A stretch of DNA of 64,000 nt from Vicugna pacos (GCF_048564905.1 NC_133005.1:32915501-32979500); one strand, 5' to 3'; positions 1 through 12,590 are shown, counted from the stretch's first letter. The notes: generated by a model not told the origin, from the sequence alone. Numbers and translations are program-made.

Positions 1-29
1 AGAATTCGAAGCCTTGTTGTGTCTGTTAT

Positions 30-165
30 TTGGAGACTTGGGGTTAGTTTCCTCATCTGGGAAATGGGTTAATATAATAAACATCATCTCCCTCCTAAGG
101 ATGGACTGAGATGATGCATATAAAGGGAATTACACAGAGCCTGGTACCCAGCAGTGAGATCAGGG
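30..165 (+). repeat. MIR SINE fragment
   Basis: GGTTAGTTTCCTCATCTGGG-AAATGGG and the following GATGATGCATATAAAGG resemble the MIR core and tail. Confidence 0.6.
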
Positions 166-231
166 GGGCTGACCTGTGCCAGGCCCCATCCGAAGCCCCT
201 GATCCTCCAGTGTGCCCCACAAGACTGGTTC

Positions 232-370
232 TCTCATGATCCTCATCTCAGAGATGAAGAAACAGAAGGACAGAAAGTTTAAGGGGAAGGGATTTGCCTG
301 TGAAGCTAACGAGAGTCCAGGACTAGAACCCAGGCGGCCTGAGCCTGAGCCTGGGACCTCAAGCACTCAC
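232..370 (-). repeat. MIR SINE fragment
   Basis: Reverse MIR: CAGAGATGAAGAAACAG, then the diverged clearing-of-ledger motif GGACTAGAACCCAGG. Confidence 0.6.
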
Positions 371-664
371 TTTCGGCGATGCTCCCTCTGTCCCTGGCGC
401 TGCTGGGGCTCGGCTCAGGTGCCATGGTCAGGACCAAGACCTGGCTTCACATGGTCACACCTTCCACTGGGATGTGGGAAAATCCTGGCACTGAAGGAAA
501 GGGGCCTTTTTCTCCCACAGGTGCAGGCTGTTGGCCTTTCTATTCTCTGACTCTGCTATTTGGGTTGAAAAATCAAGCTGGAAAGGTTCTGGAGTTGGAC
601 TGAAAGCACAGTTCATAGGGCTGGGAGTTGGGGAGACAAAACAGTCCTTTCCCCCCCAGGGCCC

Positions 665-830
665 TGGCCTCTTCCTAGTTGATTTATTAAATGTGACCCA
701 GAAACCAGAAGCCTGCCACACTCTGCCCCTCTGGCCACACTCCTCTCTCTGCTCCGACCCTGGATCGTGGTCCCTTTCTAGGCCTCGGTTTCTCCATCTG
801 TGAAATGAGCATACTGGAACGCATCGTCTT
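665..830 (+). repeat. MIR SINE fragment
   Basis: Ends in TCGGTTTCTCCATCTGTGAA, the MIR core; the 5' part is eroded. Confidence 0.5.
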
Positions 831-1309
831 CCCCGCTTTTTCTGAGGACACTGATGGGAGCCTGCTGGGTCTTTTCTCTGCTTCTCCACTCTCTCACTCA
901 GGAGGCCTGGCTTCCCCAAACACATTGCCCCGTAGTTTGAACATGTTGGGCAAGATCCTCTCCCTCTCCAGACCACTCGGCTCAAAGGCCGGCCTTAGAG
1001 TCACAGCTGCCTCGTGTATATCATGAGAATCTGGCTCTGACAACTCAGGAAATTCCATTCATCCTGGTCTTCAGTCTCTGGGAGCAAAGGGATTTTGTCC
1101 ATCTGGCAATTCTCGAAGGAGGGATGTGAAGGAGGGCAGGAGTCCGGGGCTGGGGGCTTTTCCAACATTTTGAGGCCACCCCTGGGAGTTTAATCCCTCT
1201 TTACAGAGCGCCATATCCAGGAATCTCAGGAGGTGAGCCAGAAACAGAACAACGAAAACTTCTGCCTCTGTATGGGCCTGGGCAGTGGAGGCGATCACTG
1301 GGTTCACAG

Positions 1310-2350
1310 AACACCTGGTCAATCTCAAAGAATTTGGCAAAGATGCAAAAGACTAATAACCATGGTGTTGGTGGGGGTGTGAGGAAAGCTGCCCTCTTAC
1401 ATTGTTTGAGGGGGTCATAAATGTGTTGCAACCCTTTTGGAGATGAACTGGGGTTCTGGTAATAGTAAGAATGCACATTCTTTTTGACTCAGCAATTCCA
1501 CTTCTAGGAATTTAACCTCCCCATGTAGATTTGTGTAAGCAAGGACAGGCAGGAAAATGGGGGCACCCCAGCAGGCTAAGGGCTTGCCATGTCTTGCAAC
1601 AATTATTTGTAAATATCAATTGAACATATTCTAAGGGGAGGGGTTCTGGGACATTAGACATGGGTGATTTGAATTTTTGCTTGTTTATGTTAATTCACTC
1701 AAGGGTACAATAGATCTTGTCAGAGAAGAGACCACCAAATTTATATTTTGACAGTGTACATCAAGTGTCAGCCCCTTGCAAAGACCTGGGCTAATGGCAT
1801 TACTTTCAATACTTTCATACTTTCAATGCATTCCAACGATGCTTGAATACCCCTGATAGGATAAGGTACCTGGCTGAGTCATCCCTTTAAACAGCTCCAT
1901 GAGCAAGAATAAAGGCCCAAGGATGTTCATGACAGCCTCATCTGTAATCGTGAAAAACATGAAATGGTTTCAATCTCCATCAAAAGAGATCTGGTTAAAT
2001 AAATTATGGTACATCCAAAGTATGGAATATTATGCAGCTGTTAAAAAGATTAAGGCCGATCTAGCATGTGTGTAAGATGAAAAGATCTTAACGAATATTA
2101 GGTATATAGTCCCAGTTGTGGAAAACAAGAATAAAAACAAAACAAAACAAAACAAAAAGACACAAACCAGAATAGGTAAGTGGAAGAATGCTATGAGTGA
2201 GCTGTTAACAATGGTTACTTTAGAGGTGCAACAAAGGTGGAGGTGGGAGAAGGGTTTTATTACTTTTTATCTTTTTATTATTCTGGATTTCATTAAATCT
2301 TAGCAACTATGTTGTTTTCAACAATGTAAAAAAGGAAAAAGGAAAAAAAT
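1310..2350 (+). repeat. Old L1 3' end in two pieces
   Basis: 1310-1525 carries the mammalian L1 end motif ACTCAGCAATTCCACTTCTA. 1890-2350 continues with GGTACATCCAAAGTATGGAA and GCAGCTGTTAAAAAG. 1526-1890 between them is an unrecognised insertion or eroded part. Confidence 0.75.
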
Positions 2351-2392
2351 ACAGGAAAGAGAGAAGTTCACCACGTCTGAAGTAGCAGAAAC

Positions 2393-2560
2393 TGTCGTGG
2401 CTAAGATCACAGACTCTGGGGCCAGAATTGTAGTTCTATCATTTACTAGCTTTGTGACTTGGAGCATGTTTCAAAACTCTCTATGTGTCATAGTTAGAAT
2501 TAGATGAGTGAATTTAGCTAAGCATTTAGAACAGTGCCTGCTGCATAGTAAGATCGAAAC
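2393..2560 (+). repeat. MIR SINE
   Basis: GACTCTGGGGCCAGAATTGT through GCTTTGTGACTTGG and GAACAGTGCCTGCTGCATAG, a nearly full MIR. Confidence 0.75.
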
Positions 2561-2561
2561 T

Positions 2562-2990
2562 CCTTAACCTGGCATTCAAAGCCCATCCTCACCTGGCCCT
2601 AGGCTGCCTTCCTAGCCTCATCTCTAATCTCTTTCCTCACCCACATCAGCCCTGCCAATGACTCATTGCTCCCAAAATATACTACACACATTCCTACCTC
2701 CATGGCTCTACCTGGAATGACCTTTTTTTCCCTCTTCTCCATCTGGCAAACTCCCAGAGCCACCCACCACCTGCAGGGAGTCTCCCAGACCACCTCTGGG
2801 GCAATTAGTTTTTCTTTGCTCACTTGTCCTTCTAACTCACCACAGACTGTGTCAAATCCCAGTCTGTCCTAGTGACTGGCTGTGAGTCGCCAGAGGATGC
2901 TGGCCATGCTGATCCACTGGGTGTCCAGTGCCCCAGCACAAGCCCAGCCCAGAGTAAAGTGCTAATCAGTGTTTGTGAAAGAAAGCCAGC
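2562..2990 (+). repeat. L2 LINE 3' region
   Basis: CGAAACTCCTTAACCTGGCA and TCACCTGGCCCTAGGCTGCC match the L2 C-terminal coding end; the tail is eroded. Confidence 0.7.
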
Positions 2991-2994
2991 CAAA

Positions 2995-3250
2995 GATCAG
3001 ATCATGGCTAAGAGCATTCTAGAACCAAGTCTCCTGACTCTGGGGTCTTGACTCCCAGCCCTGCTATTCCTCAGGCGAATGACCTTGTTTGAGATACTTA
3101 TCCTTTCTGTGCCTCATCTGTAAAATGGGAATAACAGTACCTTCTTCACAAGGTTGTTTGGAAGATTAAGTAAGTTAATATATTATGTAAGGTACTGAGG
3201 ATCCTCCTGGCTCCTAGAAATATGTGGATACTTGTTAAATAAAAATTAGA
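2995..3250 (+). repeat. MIR SINE
   Basis: CTGTGCCTCATCTGTAAAAT then GGGAATAACAGTACCTTCTT, classic MIR core and 3' arm. Confidence 0.8.
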
Positions 3251-3929
3251 TAAACAGGCTCCAACATGGACAATTACCTGGACCTACCTTAACCTAGTCC
3301 AGGGCCAGCCCCTCTCCCCCCAGGATGGTCTGCATACCCTAGAGTTGCTGGAAATGAGCGCTGGTAGGTGTGAAGTCACAGCCTGAAATAGCACCTGACC
3401 CGTTCTTCTTGTTAGTCAAAGACAAAGCTCGATCAGGTGCCTACAGGTCTTTCAGACCTGTCAATCTCTTGCCAATGTCTCTTTTTAGCAAAAAGAGAGC
3501 AGACTTCAGGCTCTGCACTTATAGCATTAATAGTTTGACCTCAGACTCAAATAACATCATTCTGTCGTCAGAGCTTCCCATGATATTGGGCTCTCATTTT
3601 CAACGGTGACTCCCAAGACTTCTTTTTCAGTAACTGTACGTATTTTGAAGTAAATTGATTTAAAGATAAATATTAAATTGGAAGGGAGGGGTCATACGTG
3701 GATATAGCAAAAATTTGGATTGTGGCATGTACAAGATGCAAGTTTGGGAAACAGCTTAGAGGGACTTAGAGACGGCAGAGCCTTCCCTCCTGGTGATATT
3801 CTCCAGGGAGACTCTTTTATCAGTGCAGAATAATTCATTATAATATGATTCGTTATAAGAGTGTATATCTCCTTGCCTGCCTTCAAAACCCTTTACATGG
3901 CTATTTCTCTGCAACAATACTTTGAAAGA

Positions 3930-4085
3930 GGAATTCATGTCATTCCCATTTGACTGAAAGGGAAAGTGAGGCACAGCAAGGTGAGGTAACTTGCCTAAGA
4001 TCACACAGCTTATAAGAAGCTAAACCCAGATTCAAATCTGGGTTGTCCAATGCCAGAGCCCAAGCTCTTAACTACTGCACCACAG
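3930..4085 (-). repeat. MIR SINE
   Basis: Reverse MIR: GGTAACTTGCCTAAGATCAC and GAGCCCAAGCTCTTAACTAC. Confidence 0.8.
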
Positions 4086-4374
4086 GAGCTCCTGCTCACC
4101 TAAGAAATTCATCTCCTAGCAACTTGCAAAGTCAACTCTAATCCTTCACTCAATTTGGGAATTTCCAGGGCCAGTCTGGGGAGGGGAAGGGGGTGGGAAG
4201 GTGGAGGACCAGAGAACAGACCAATTCAGGGGGCTCTGTCTTTCAGGGCCACACTGATGCTCCCCTGGTACAAGACCTGAGATGTTCCAAACCTCACGCC
4301 CTGGGGCTGCTGAGAACTCCTGCAGGCCATGCCCTGCTTCTGCTGCAGGGGCACGACAACAACAAAAATCCTAG

Positions 4375-4590
4375 ACAATGACAACAACAGCTAAGACTTA
4401 TTGAGAACTTTCTGCTTCCAGCCCGGTGCTGAGTGCTGCACATGCAGCTTATGATTTAACCCTCGCGAAAACGTTCCCAGGTAGATACCATCGCTCTCCT
4501 TTTACATGTGAGAGAACTGAAGGCTGGAGAGAAGATACGGCCAGCAAGAGGCAGGGCTAAAGCCCCTCTCTTAACCACTCCCTGCAATCC
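4375..4590 (-). repeat. MIR SINE
   Basis: Reverse MIR: CAGCTAAGACTTATTGAGAA, GCTTATGATTTAACCCTCGC and GAGAGAACTGAAGGCTGG. Confidence 0.75.
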
Positions 4591-4872
4591 TTTCAGAAAG
4601 GAGCCATTTACCAGGGTGTCGGCATGACAACCAGAAAAGTTTAAACACCACCTCCCCAAACATCCCAGCTTCTCTCCCGGCCCAGTATTCATGACCTTAA
4701 AAGGCGTTACAAAAAGAGTTCAGAGTCACACAATCAGACGGCATGAAGCTGGTTCCCCCTCAACTGCTTATCGGTGATGGATATCTCTTTGTCTCCTTCT
4801 GTTCCTCAGTTTCCCCATCTGGTCAGTGAAGGACTTAGACAATCTCCTTAGGGCCCTGAATGGGTCTAAAGC

Positions 4873-5182
4873 AACACTGTCCAATAAAAGTACAATGTGA
4901 GACCTATATGTAATTTTTTACTTTTCTAAGGTAGCCACATTCAAAACAGCTAAGAGAAACAAGTGAAATTGATAACAATACATTTTATCTAACCCACTAT
5001 ATCTACAATGTAATTACTTCAACCCATAATCAACATAAAAAAATTATTACTACGTTACTTTATACTCTTTTCTTACTAAGTGTTTAGAATCCAGTGTGTG
5101 CTTCTCACTTAGAGCACATCTCCATCCACATTTCAAGAGCTCGAAAGACATATGGCTGGTGGCTACCATATTGGACAGCACA
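4873..5182. mobile_element. Non-autonomous DNA transposon (hAT-type, TGTCCAATA family)
   Basis: Terminal inverted repeats AACACTGTCCAATAAAA and, at the far end, CCATATTGGACAGCACAG. The same family recurs at 19222-19469. Subfamily not assigned. Confidence 0.7.
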
Positions 5183-5789
5183 GATCTGGAATCTTTTTCA
5201 ATCTATAGCCCATTTTTGGGGATAAGACATCTCAGCTTTCTCCTTTCCATCTGGGAAAGCTGTCCTGATCTTAGACTGTGAGCCAACAAGTTCCTTGCAA
5301 GCCCAGGGTAAGGAGTTCGAGGCTATAATGGACAGAGATCCCAGGCCTGCCCGGGAGGAGGAGGATGCTGGGAAGGCTCTCTGTTCTCTGCAGCCTGATT
5401 ACTCACCCTAATCCCCGGGAGGCAGACAACCCTGCTTTTCCTCCTAACCCAAAGATTCCCTTAATTGGAAATTCAATCTCAGCTTAAAACTGAGCCAGGC
5501 AGCTGCCCCCCAAGTGGCCCCAGCCCCGTGGGCATACAGGACGGGGGATCCAAATCTCCCCTGCACTCCCCTCCCAGCAGCATCGCGTGGAGGAAGCTGG
5601 CACCACCTTCACACAGAGACTCAATTACCTACCGTGGGTCTGGCAGCCTTCTCAACACCTTCACATGCAAGGCCACAGCCTTGGCAGAAGGACAAGGAGG
5701 GCAGGGAAAGCAAGGGAGCGGAGGAGCAAACGGAGAGCTTGGGGAAATCCCTCCTTCTCTGCAAGCTTCCATTTCCTCACATTCAAAAT

Positions 5790-6005
5790 TGTTAAATAAT
5801 GACAGTGACTGCTTTTACTGCTGGCTGCTTTGTGCGAGGCATTTTACAAGCATGAGTTCATCTACTCCTCAAAACAACCCCAGGAAGAAAGAAGATCCAG
5901 GGTTCAGAGCGGTGAAGCAACTTGAGCAAGGTCACACAGCAATTCAGTAGAAGGGCCAGAATTCCAACTCACAGTCTTCCAAATCAACAGCTTAAGCTCT
6001 TACCT
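5790..6005 (-). repeat. MIR SINE
   Basis: Reverse MIR: GCATTTTACAAGCATGAGTT, AAGGTCACACAGCAATTCAG and AGCTTAAGCTCTTACC. Confidence 0.75.
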
Positions 6006-6309
6006 AATCTAAGCCCTGCCGTGTCCCAGGGTGGCTCAGAATAGCCCTGGCTTATGCCTGTCGTAACTATATACACTTGGCATAATAATTTTAAATACTC
6101 CCTTTGGAAGAAGAGAAAAGTCTTCCTTACGGAAGAATTCCAAATAATGTATGTGGCTACTTCCCCCTCCAAAAGGTGGAGCTTAATTCCAGACCCTTCT
6201 CCCTCCTGAGTGTGGGCTGAACTCAATGTCTGGATTCCAAAGATTCAGTTAGGGGAAAAAGGAAGATGGTAGCTTCACAGCAGAAAGAAACCTGGGAGAC
6301 ACCACCTTA

Positions 6310-6480
6310 AAGTCTTAACAGTAAGGTATGAATGTCGGCTTTGAGGAATGTATTATTGTAAGGAAAGAAGACAACATTAGAACCTGGGCGGAGAGTATAG
6401 GGGAACTCTCTGTACTGCCTTTGTGACTTTTCTGTAAATCTAAAATTATTCCAGCATCAAAATGTTATTTTTTTATAAGT
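6310..6480 (+). repeat. Old L1 3' tail
   Basis: GGGGAACTCTCTGTACTGCC then TTTTCTGTAAATCTAAAATT, the mammalian L1 3' terminus with a T/A-rich end. Confidence 0.7.
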
Positions 6481-6664
6481 ACCCCCTTTTACTCATAAAA
6501 GTGTCCAGGTTTGAACAGTAAATTATATGATCACCAGGTCATAAGCCTGGCTTTCCCCCTAACCCAGAAATCATAAGAAAATTACCCCTACCTTCTTTCT
6601 GCCTTAATGATACTAACAAGCTCACACATTCATGACAAAGTTTAGGGATGGAAAGACGTGCTAC

Positions 6665-6865
6665 TTAAAGCTTTGGAATCAGAAAGCCAGGGGCTGAAGT
6701 CCTGGTTCTCCCACTTGCTTGCCAGGTGGTCTCAGGTTTATTACCTTCCTTCTCTGGGCCTCGGTTTCCACATCTGTAAATGAGTTCACTGAAGGACAAC
6801 AATGACTAGTAACATTTATTGAGCCCTTGCTAGGTGTCCAGCATTGTAGTGGATACTGTGATGTG
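6665..6865 (+). repeat. MIR SINE, followed by a reverse MIR-like piece
   Basis: TCTGGGCCTCGGTTTCCACA to ATCTGTAAATGAG is forward MIR. From 6800, AACATTTATTGAGCCCTTGC reads as the reverse 3' arm of another copy. Confidence 0.65.
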
Positions 6866-7319
6866 CCACTCAGTGTCCCCTTCGGAACCAAGGATTTATT
6901 TCTCCCCTCCTGTCACCCCTAACCCAGCTGCTCAGTGCGCTGCCGGCTGTCAGTCCTGTCCAGGGATTGTCCTTGGTGAGGAGAGTCACCCAGCCCCGGG
7001 TCATGCCCCTTTCTGGAAGTTAGCCTGCATCCAATGTGGAGGAGGTAAGACCCAGCTCTCTTACCTCAACTTGGGATAACTTTCCAGGTCATCTCCACTG
7101 CGGGGCGCCCTCTGTGGCTGGCTGGGGCATGGTGGAGACTGCACTTCAGCCCAGCATCTCCCTCTGCCTGATCCTGCCTCTTTCCCTTCCCCACGAGTGT
7201 TGATCCTGAGAGTGCTCCTGGAAACTTCCCGCACACTGATGTCCATCTCAAAGTCGGCTTCCCGGGGAATTCGTCCCATGACAGGACTGTGAACCACAGG
7301 ACCTGCACTATGTTTCTTA

Positions 7320-7435
7320 CCTCTCTGATCAATCCTATTTTTATAGATGAGATGACTGAGGTTGATTTAGCCAAGAACATATAACCAAGAAATGGTGGCA
7401 CCGCAGATAGGGAAGCAGAAGTTCAGACGGGCAAG
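7320..7435 (-). repeat. MIR SINE fragment
   Basis: Reverse MIR: TATAGATGAGATGACTGAGG and a diverged ledger motif. Confidence 0.5.
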
Positions 7436-7639
7436 CTGATGTGCCCCGGTCTCTGAGTTAAAGATGGTGGAGCCCATATTTGGCCCTGGGTCTGCTCAAC
7501 CCTGAAGAGCACACTTGCAGCCTCTGACCCAGGCCATTTCAAGCCACCAGCAGGACTGCTGTAGGTGCTGGGACAGGCGAGTCCCTTTCACCACTGTCCT
7601 GCTGCATCCTCTGCTGTCCCTGCAGCTCATGCACACTAG

Positions 7640-7765
7640 CAAAATGGGAGTAATAATAGTACCTACTTCTTCATGATCTTGTAAAGGCTAAATGAGTTAA
7701 TGTACATAAAGACCTCAGAATGACTGGCTCATAGAAAGCCTTTTATTAAGTGGTGGGTTAAAAAC
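7640..7765 (+). repeat. MIR SINE 3' half
   Basis: AAATGGGAGTAATAATAGTA to CTACTTCTTCATGATCTTG and AATGAGTTAATGTACATAAA. Confidence 0.8.
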
Positions 7766-8099
7766 AAATCACATAAGCAGCATAAAGCTGCAAGTGTGAG
7801 ATGTTCTATGAAGACATTCATGCGGACAAGTGAGAGTCGGCCTGTGATAGGAACTGGGCATCGTCAGCTCTCTAAGGGGGTCAGGCGTGATCTGAGCTCT
7901 GAAGGAGGAATAGAAACTAAGGGGATGGGAAGGCGAAAGGAAGTCCAGGTAGAGGAACCAGCAGGACCAAAAGCCCTCCGGGAGGAAGAACTAAAGATGG
8001 ATGATAAAAGGCCAGTGTGACTGGCATAGAGAAAAAAATTCAGGGCCAAGACAAAGAGTGGTAGACAATGAGGCTGGGTAGGAGGGCAGGAACCACCCA

Positions 8100-8370
8100 C
8101 TACCTGGCTACTCATTCCGAGTTATTTGGGACAAGTCACTTTATCTCTCAGAGCCTCATTTAGCTCATCTGTAAAATGGAAATAAAAATAGTACCAGTGA
8201 TAGGGAGGCATAGCTCAGTGGTAGAGCACATGCTTAGCATGCAAAAGGTCCTGGCTTCATTTTTTAAAAATAGTACCAATCTTATAACCTTGTTAAGGAG
8301 ATTGAATGAGTCGATGCTTGTAAACTACTTAAAATAATGCCATGGACACAGCAGGTGTTATAAATGTTTG
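8100..8370 (+). repeat. MIR SINE split by Vic-1
   Basis: MIR core and tail in two halves: GGGACAAGTCACTTTATCTC to ATCTGTAAAATGGAAAT on the left, and CCTTGTTAAGGAGATTGAAT onwards on the right. The Vic-1 sits between them. Confidence 0.8.
8197..8265 (+). repeat. Vic-1 tRNA-derived SINE (camelid) inserted in a MIR
   Basis: The A box region TAGCTCAGTGGTAGAGCACA and TGCTTAGCATGCAAAAGGTC match the alanine-tRNA-like head of camelid Vic-1. An exact 13-base duplication AAAAATAGTACCA flanks it (8184-8196 and 8266-8278), and the MIR resumes on the far side. The 3' part is truncated. Confidence 0.93.
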
Positions 8371-8404
8371 AAGACATTAGAACTTTTTCTGAAGTACAAT
8401 GAGA

Positions 8405-9010
8405 AGACATACTGGGGTCTGAATATGGATGAAAGGGTAGGTGCTGAATGGGTGGAGGGCGGATGGATGCCGGGCTGGAGGGTGGGTGGTTTAGTGAATG
8501 GAAGGATAGATGGACTATTGGATGTAAGTACGGCTGGGTGATGAATGTGGTTAGATGGATGGATAATGGATAGATGGCTGAATGACTAGGTAGGTGGGTG
8601 GGACTGGATGTTGTTTCAGTGGATGGAAGCATGGTTGGGTGATGGGGTAATTGGATAAATGGAGGTAATTGGGTGAATGAAGGTGGTTGTGTGAATGGAT
8701 GCATGGTTGTATGTTAGGATGGATGGTGATTCAGTGGCTGGGAGAAGTTGAGTGAATGTGGGTGCTGGGGATGAGGGGATGGATGGTGGATGGCTGAATG
8801 GGTGTCTGGGTTGTTGGATGAATGTTTGGGTCGATGGATAGGTGGGTGATTGCATGGCTGAGTGGATAAAAAGATGGAAAGTTAAATGGGTGGATGACGA
8901 AATGTAATGTTTAAGTGAATCGAGGGGTAAGGTGAATGGGTGGTTGGGAACAACCGAGTGGACGGATGGATGGGTAATTTGATGAGTAATGGATAGCTCG
9001 GTGAACAGAT
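8405..9010 (+). repeat. Degenerate GGAT tetranucleotide array
   Basis: About 600 bases of diverged TGGA/GGTG tetranucleotide units (GGATGGATGG, TGGGTGGTTTAGTGAATGGA). The array ends about 150 bases from the exon 2 donor. Antisense histidine/proline/threonine-rich ORFs come from the repeat. Confidence 0.9.
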
Positions 9011-9163
9011 GACATCACATGCTGAAGCACCTCCAATGAACCCTCTAAAGTCACGGGGGAGCCCCTGGTGGTAAAAGCAGCGGAAACAAGCCTCCTAGGT
9101 TACCCTACCCCAGAACCCCTTCCCAGAGTGAGGCGCAGCCCACCTGCGCCGCCCCGGGTCCTA

Positions 9164-9967
<804 letters not shown>

Positions 9968-10079
9968 TCAGTGGGGCGGCCGGACGCGGGGCGGCGGCGG
10001 GTGGGGCCCAGGGGTGCCGGGGCGGGAGTGGACCTCGCCATCGCGGGCCCGGAGTGCGGGGTTGCCGAAGCTCACGAGG

Positions 10080-11330
10080 CTCCGAGAGTGTGAGGCTGCG
10101 TGAGTGTGCAAGAACAAACACATGCAGTGGTGTGAATATTTTCACTGGCGCGAACTCAGCAAAGTCACAAGCGTGTAAGATGTTGGGCGGTGGTGTGACG
10201 GGGAGCGTCAGTGGGTGAAGTTACCCGAGCAGGTGAGGCCCAGGGAGCTTGTGGGGTTAAACGAGTGTGCCAGGACATGAGTGGACCAGCCAGAAGGAGT
10301 TTGCGTGGCAGTGTGAGTATTTCTGTTTGTGGGAACACGTGAGGGCTTTAGTGTGCAAAATAGGGTAAGGTTGAGTGACTCCGTTTTTAGTGTGACGTTG
10401 TATGAGTAGGTGAGGCTCTGTGAGCATGAACTTAGACGAGTGTGCACAGATTGAGAATCACACAAGAGAGAATGAGTGTGCCAGAGTGTGAGTGGGGAAG
10501 ACAGTGAGTTTGGCAGTAGCATGAACATTGCATTTGTGTGAGAGTGCAAGGCGGCAGGATCATGTAGAAGCATCAATGAGCAAGGCAGTGTGTGCACAGA
10601 GGGTGACTGAGATCTCACCAGCATGTCATCATGGGATGTAATATAAGGTTAGGAGAGCGTTCGAGGTCTTAAATGTGGAAAGGCCTTAAAAGAAAAGGCA
10701 AAGTTGAGTGAGGATGCAAGACCATTAGAGGATAAAAGAGTGCAAATTGTGAGCAGGCAGGGCTCTGTCCATATATGAGATTAAATGTGTGTGTGTGGTT
10801 ATCCTAGTGTGCCAGGTGGTGTGACTGTCCGAGGTCGTGGCTGGATAGATAAGATGGATATGACAGTGAGCAGGCATAGTGATGTGAATGTCGGAGAGCA
10901 TGGGACTGTGCTGGAGAGCCTGGGCGAGTGTATGTTTGTGCAAGGCCGTGTGTAGAGAAGACTGTTATGGGCATGCATATCAGTGTCTTTTGACTATATG
11001 AGATCATGAGCATATAACACAGTGTGTACACCCTGCAGCCAGTGCCCAGGCGAGGTGATATTATGGGTATGTATGAGATCTGAGTACACAAGGCCATCTG
11101 AGTGTTACAGCAGAGAGTAATCTGAGACACTCAAGGCTGAGTGTGTGACATTTGCTTATTAGTGAAACTGAGACCCCGTAAGTCCACGTGTATGGACTAG
11201 TGGCGTGTAGAGGGAAATATTAGCAAGAAAGCCTTGCATGTCCGTGAATGTGAACACGCGAGCTCCTGGGAACAAGAGTCTGTGTGTGTGGGCCATGACG
11301 TGAGGAGAGGCAGCGAGAGTAATGGGCAGG
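10080..11330 (+). repeat. Decayed GTGAG/GTGTG-rich minisatellite
   Basis: About 1.25 kb with recurring GAGTGTG, GTGAGTGTGC and GTGCAAGGC words at irregular spacing, too diverged to fix a unit length by eye. It sits next to JPH2 exon 2 on its upstream (intron 1) side. ORFs here are repeat artefacts. Confidence 0.65.
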
Positions 11331-11332
11331 AG

Positions 11333-11515
11333 CACAGACTGCAGAGCCAGGCTGCTCGGTCCAAATCCTGCCTCTGCCCTTGCTAGCTGTGTAACCTTGG
11401 GCAAGTGACTTAACCTCTGTGTGCCTCAGCTTTCTCACCCAGCAAACGGGTAACAGTTGCCTCTTGGCCTCATAGGGTTGCTGGAGGTTTAAATGAGTTA
11501 ATATCACTGAAAAAC
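11333..11515 (+). repeat. MIR SINE
   Basis: AGCTGTGTAACCTTGGGCAA, CTCTGTGTGCCTCAGC and TTTAAATGAGTTAATATCAC, well preserved. Confidence 0.85.
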
Positions 11516-12109
11516 TATGAAAGAAAAGATTCGTGTGTAATACTGTGATTCTACAAAATTGTGCTGGTGTGTGAGATCACTTTAGCTGTGTGAACAAGCT
11601 GATATGAAGCTAACAAAATGTCTTCATATTCCGCACCCACCCTAACAGGCTGTGCTCCCCAGGGCGCTGTCCACAACCTCCTCCCCACCGTCGCGGGGTG
11701 ATTGCATCATCTGGTGTGTTTATAACTGCCATCTGTGTCCTGCTGACTCCACCAGACATATCCCCAACTTCTTCGGCTCTGCAACTCCACGTGTCACCTG
11801 GGAGATGGATGCCCCCAGATGTTACACAGCCATCTCCAACTCATCACCTCCCCTCGCCCCTACACACACCTGTTCCCCCTTCTTGGTCTTTCCCTGGCAG
11901 CACCTCTGAAAGCCATTTCTCTGCCACCTTCATCTTTATGCCTTTAGAATATAGAAGAGCACCTGACATAGAGTGCTGAAGTGAGGGAGGAAATTCCGAG
12001 CCCGTATTTTAAACACAAGCTGATATGTTGCCCTAGTTAACCAAAAACCAAATGGTCTCCCAGCAAGTACCTAGGATGTCTGGTAAGGGACTCCTAAGTT
12101 CAACCAGAC

Positions 12110-12450
12110 AGGCGTGCTCCTATTGGACCTTTGCGCTGGCTGTTGCCTCTGCCTAGAGCGCTTCCTCCTGGCGTTTTTTAACTCTCTGCTCAATGAGACC
12201 TACCTGACCACCGTGTTTAAAATTGCAATCTGCCCGAGTCCCCACAGGCACCCAGTATCTGTGATCTACTTTTACTTTTCTCTATAACATGTATCGCCTT
12301 CTAATATAAGCTTTACATGACTTATTATATTTATTGCTTTTCGTCCCCTGCTGGAATGGGAGCTCCAAGGGTGCAGGGCCCTGTCCTGTTGTGTTCTCTG
12401 ATGTAGCCTGGCACGTAGAGGTGCTCCATAAAGATTTGCTGATTGATTGG
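12110..12450 (+). repeat. L2 LINE 3' end
   Basis: GTTGCCTCTGCCTAGAGCGC, GAGACCTACCTGACCACCGT and the tail GGTGCTCCATAAAGATTTGC. Confidence 0.8.
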
Positions 12451-12454
12451 CTGA

Positions 12455-12590
12455 ACTTGTCCGGAAATGCCATCTCACTGTGTGACCTTGGGCAACTCTC
12501 TTCCCTTCTTACGGCTTCAATTGCCCCATCAGTCAATGACGTGTTGGCTATGAGGCTCTCTAAGGTTTGGCCTCAATTTGAGACACTGGG
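12455..12590 (+). repeat. MIR SINE
   Basis: CTGTGTGACCTTGGGCAACT and the following core, abutting the L2 tail. Confidence 0.65.

Noticed and set aside
8197-8265. A functional tRNA-Ala gene
   Set aside because: The tRNA-like head belongs to a Vic-1 SINE with target duplications and cannot fold into a complete tRNA.
8282-8855. His/Pro/Ser/Thr-rich minus-strand ORFs (140 and 79 codons)
   Set aside because: Translation of the degenerate GGAT array.
10208-11130. Minus-strand ORFs rich in His, Ser and Thr
   Set aside because: Translation of the decayed GTGAG-rich array next to exon 2.
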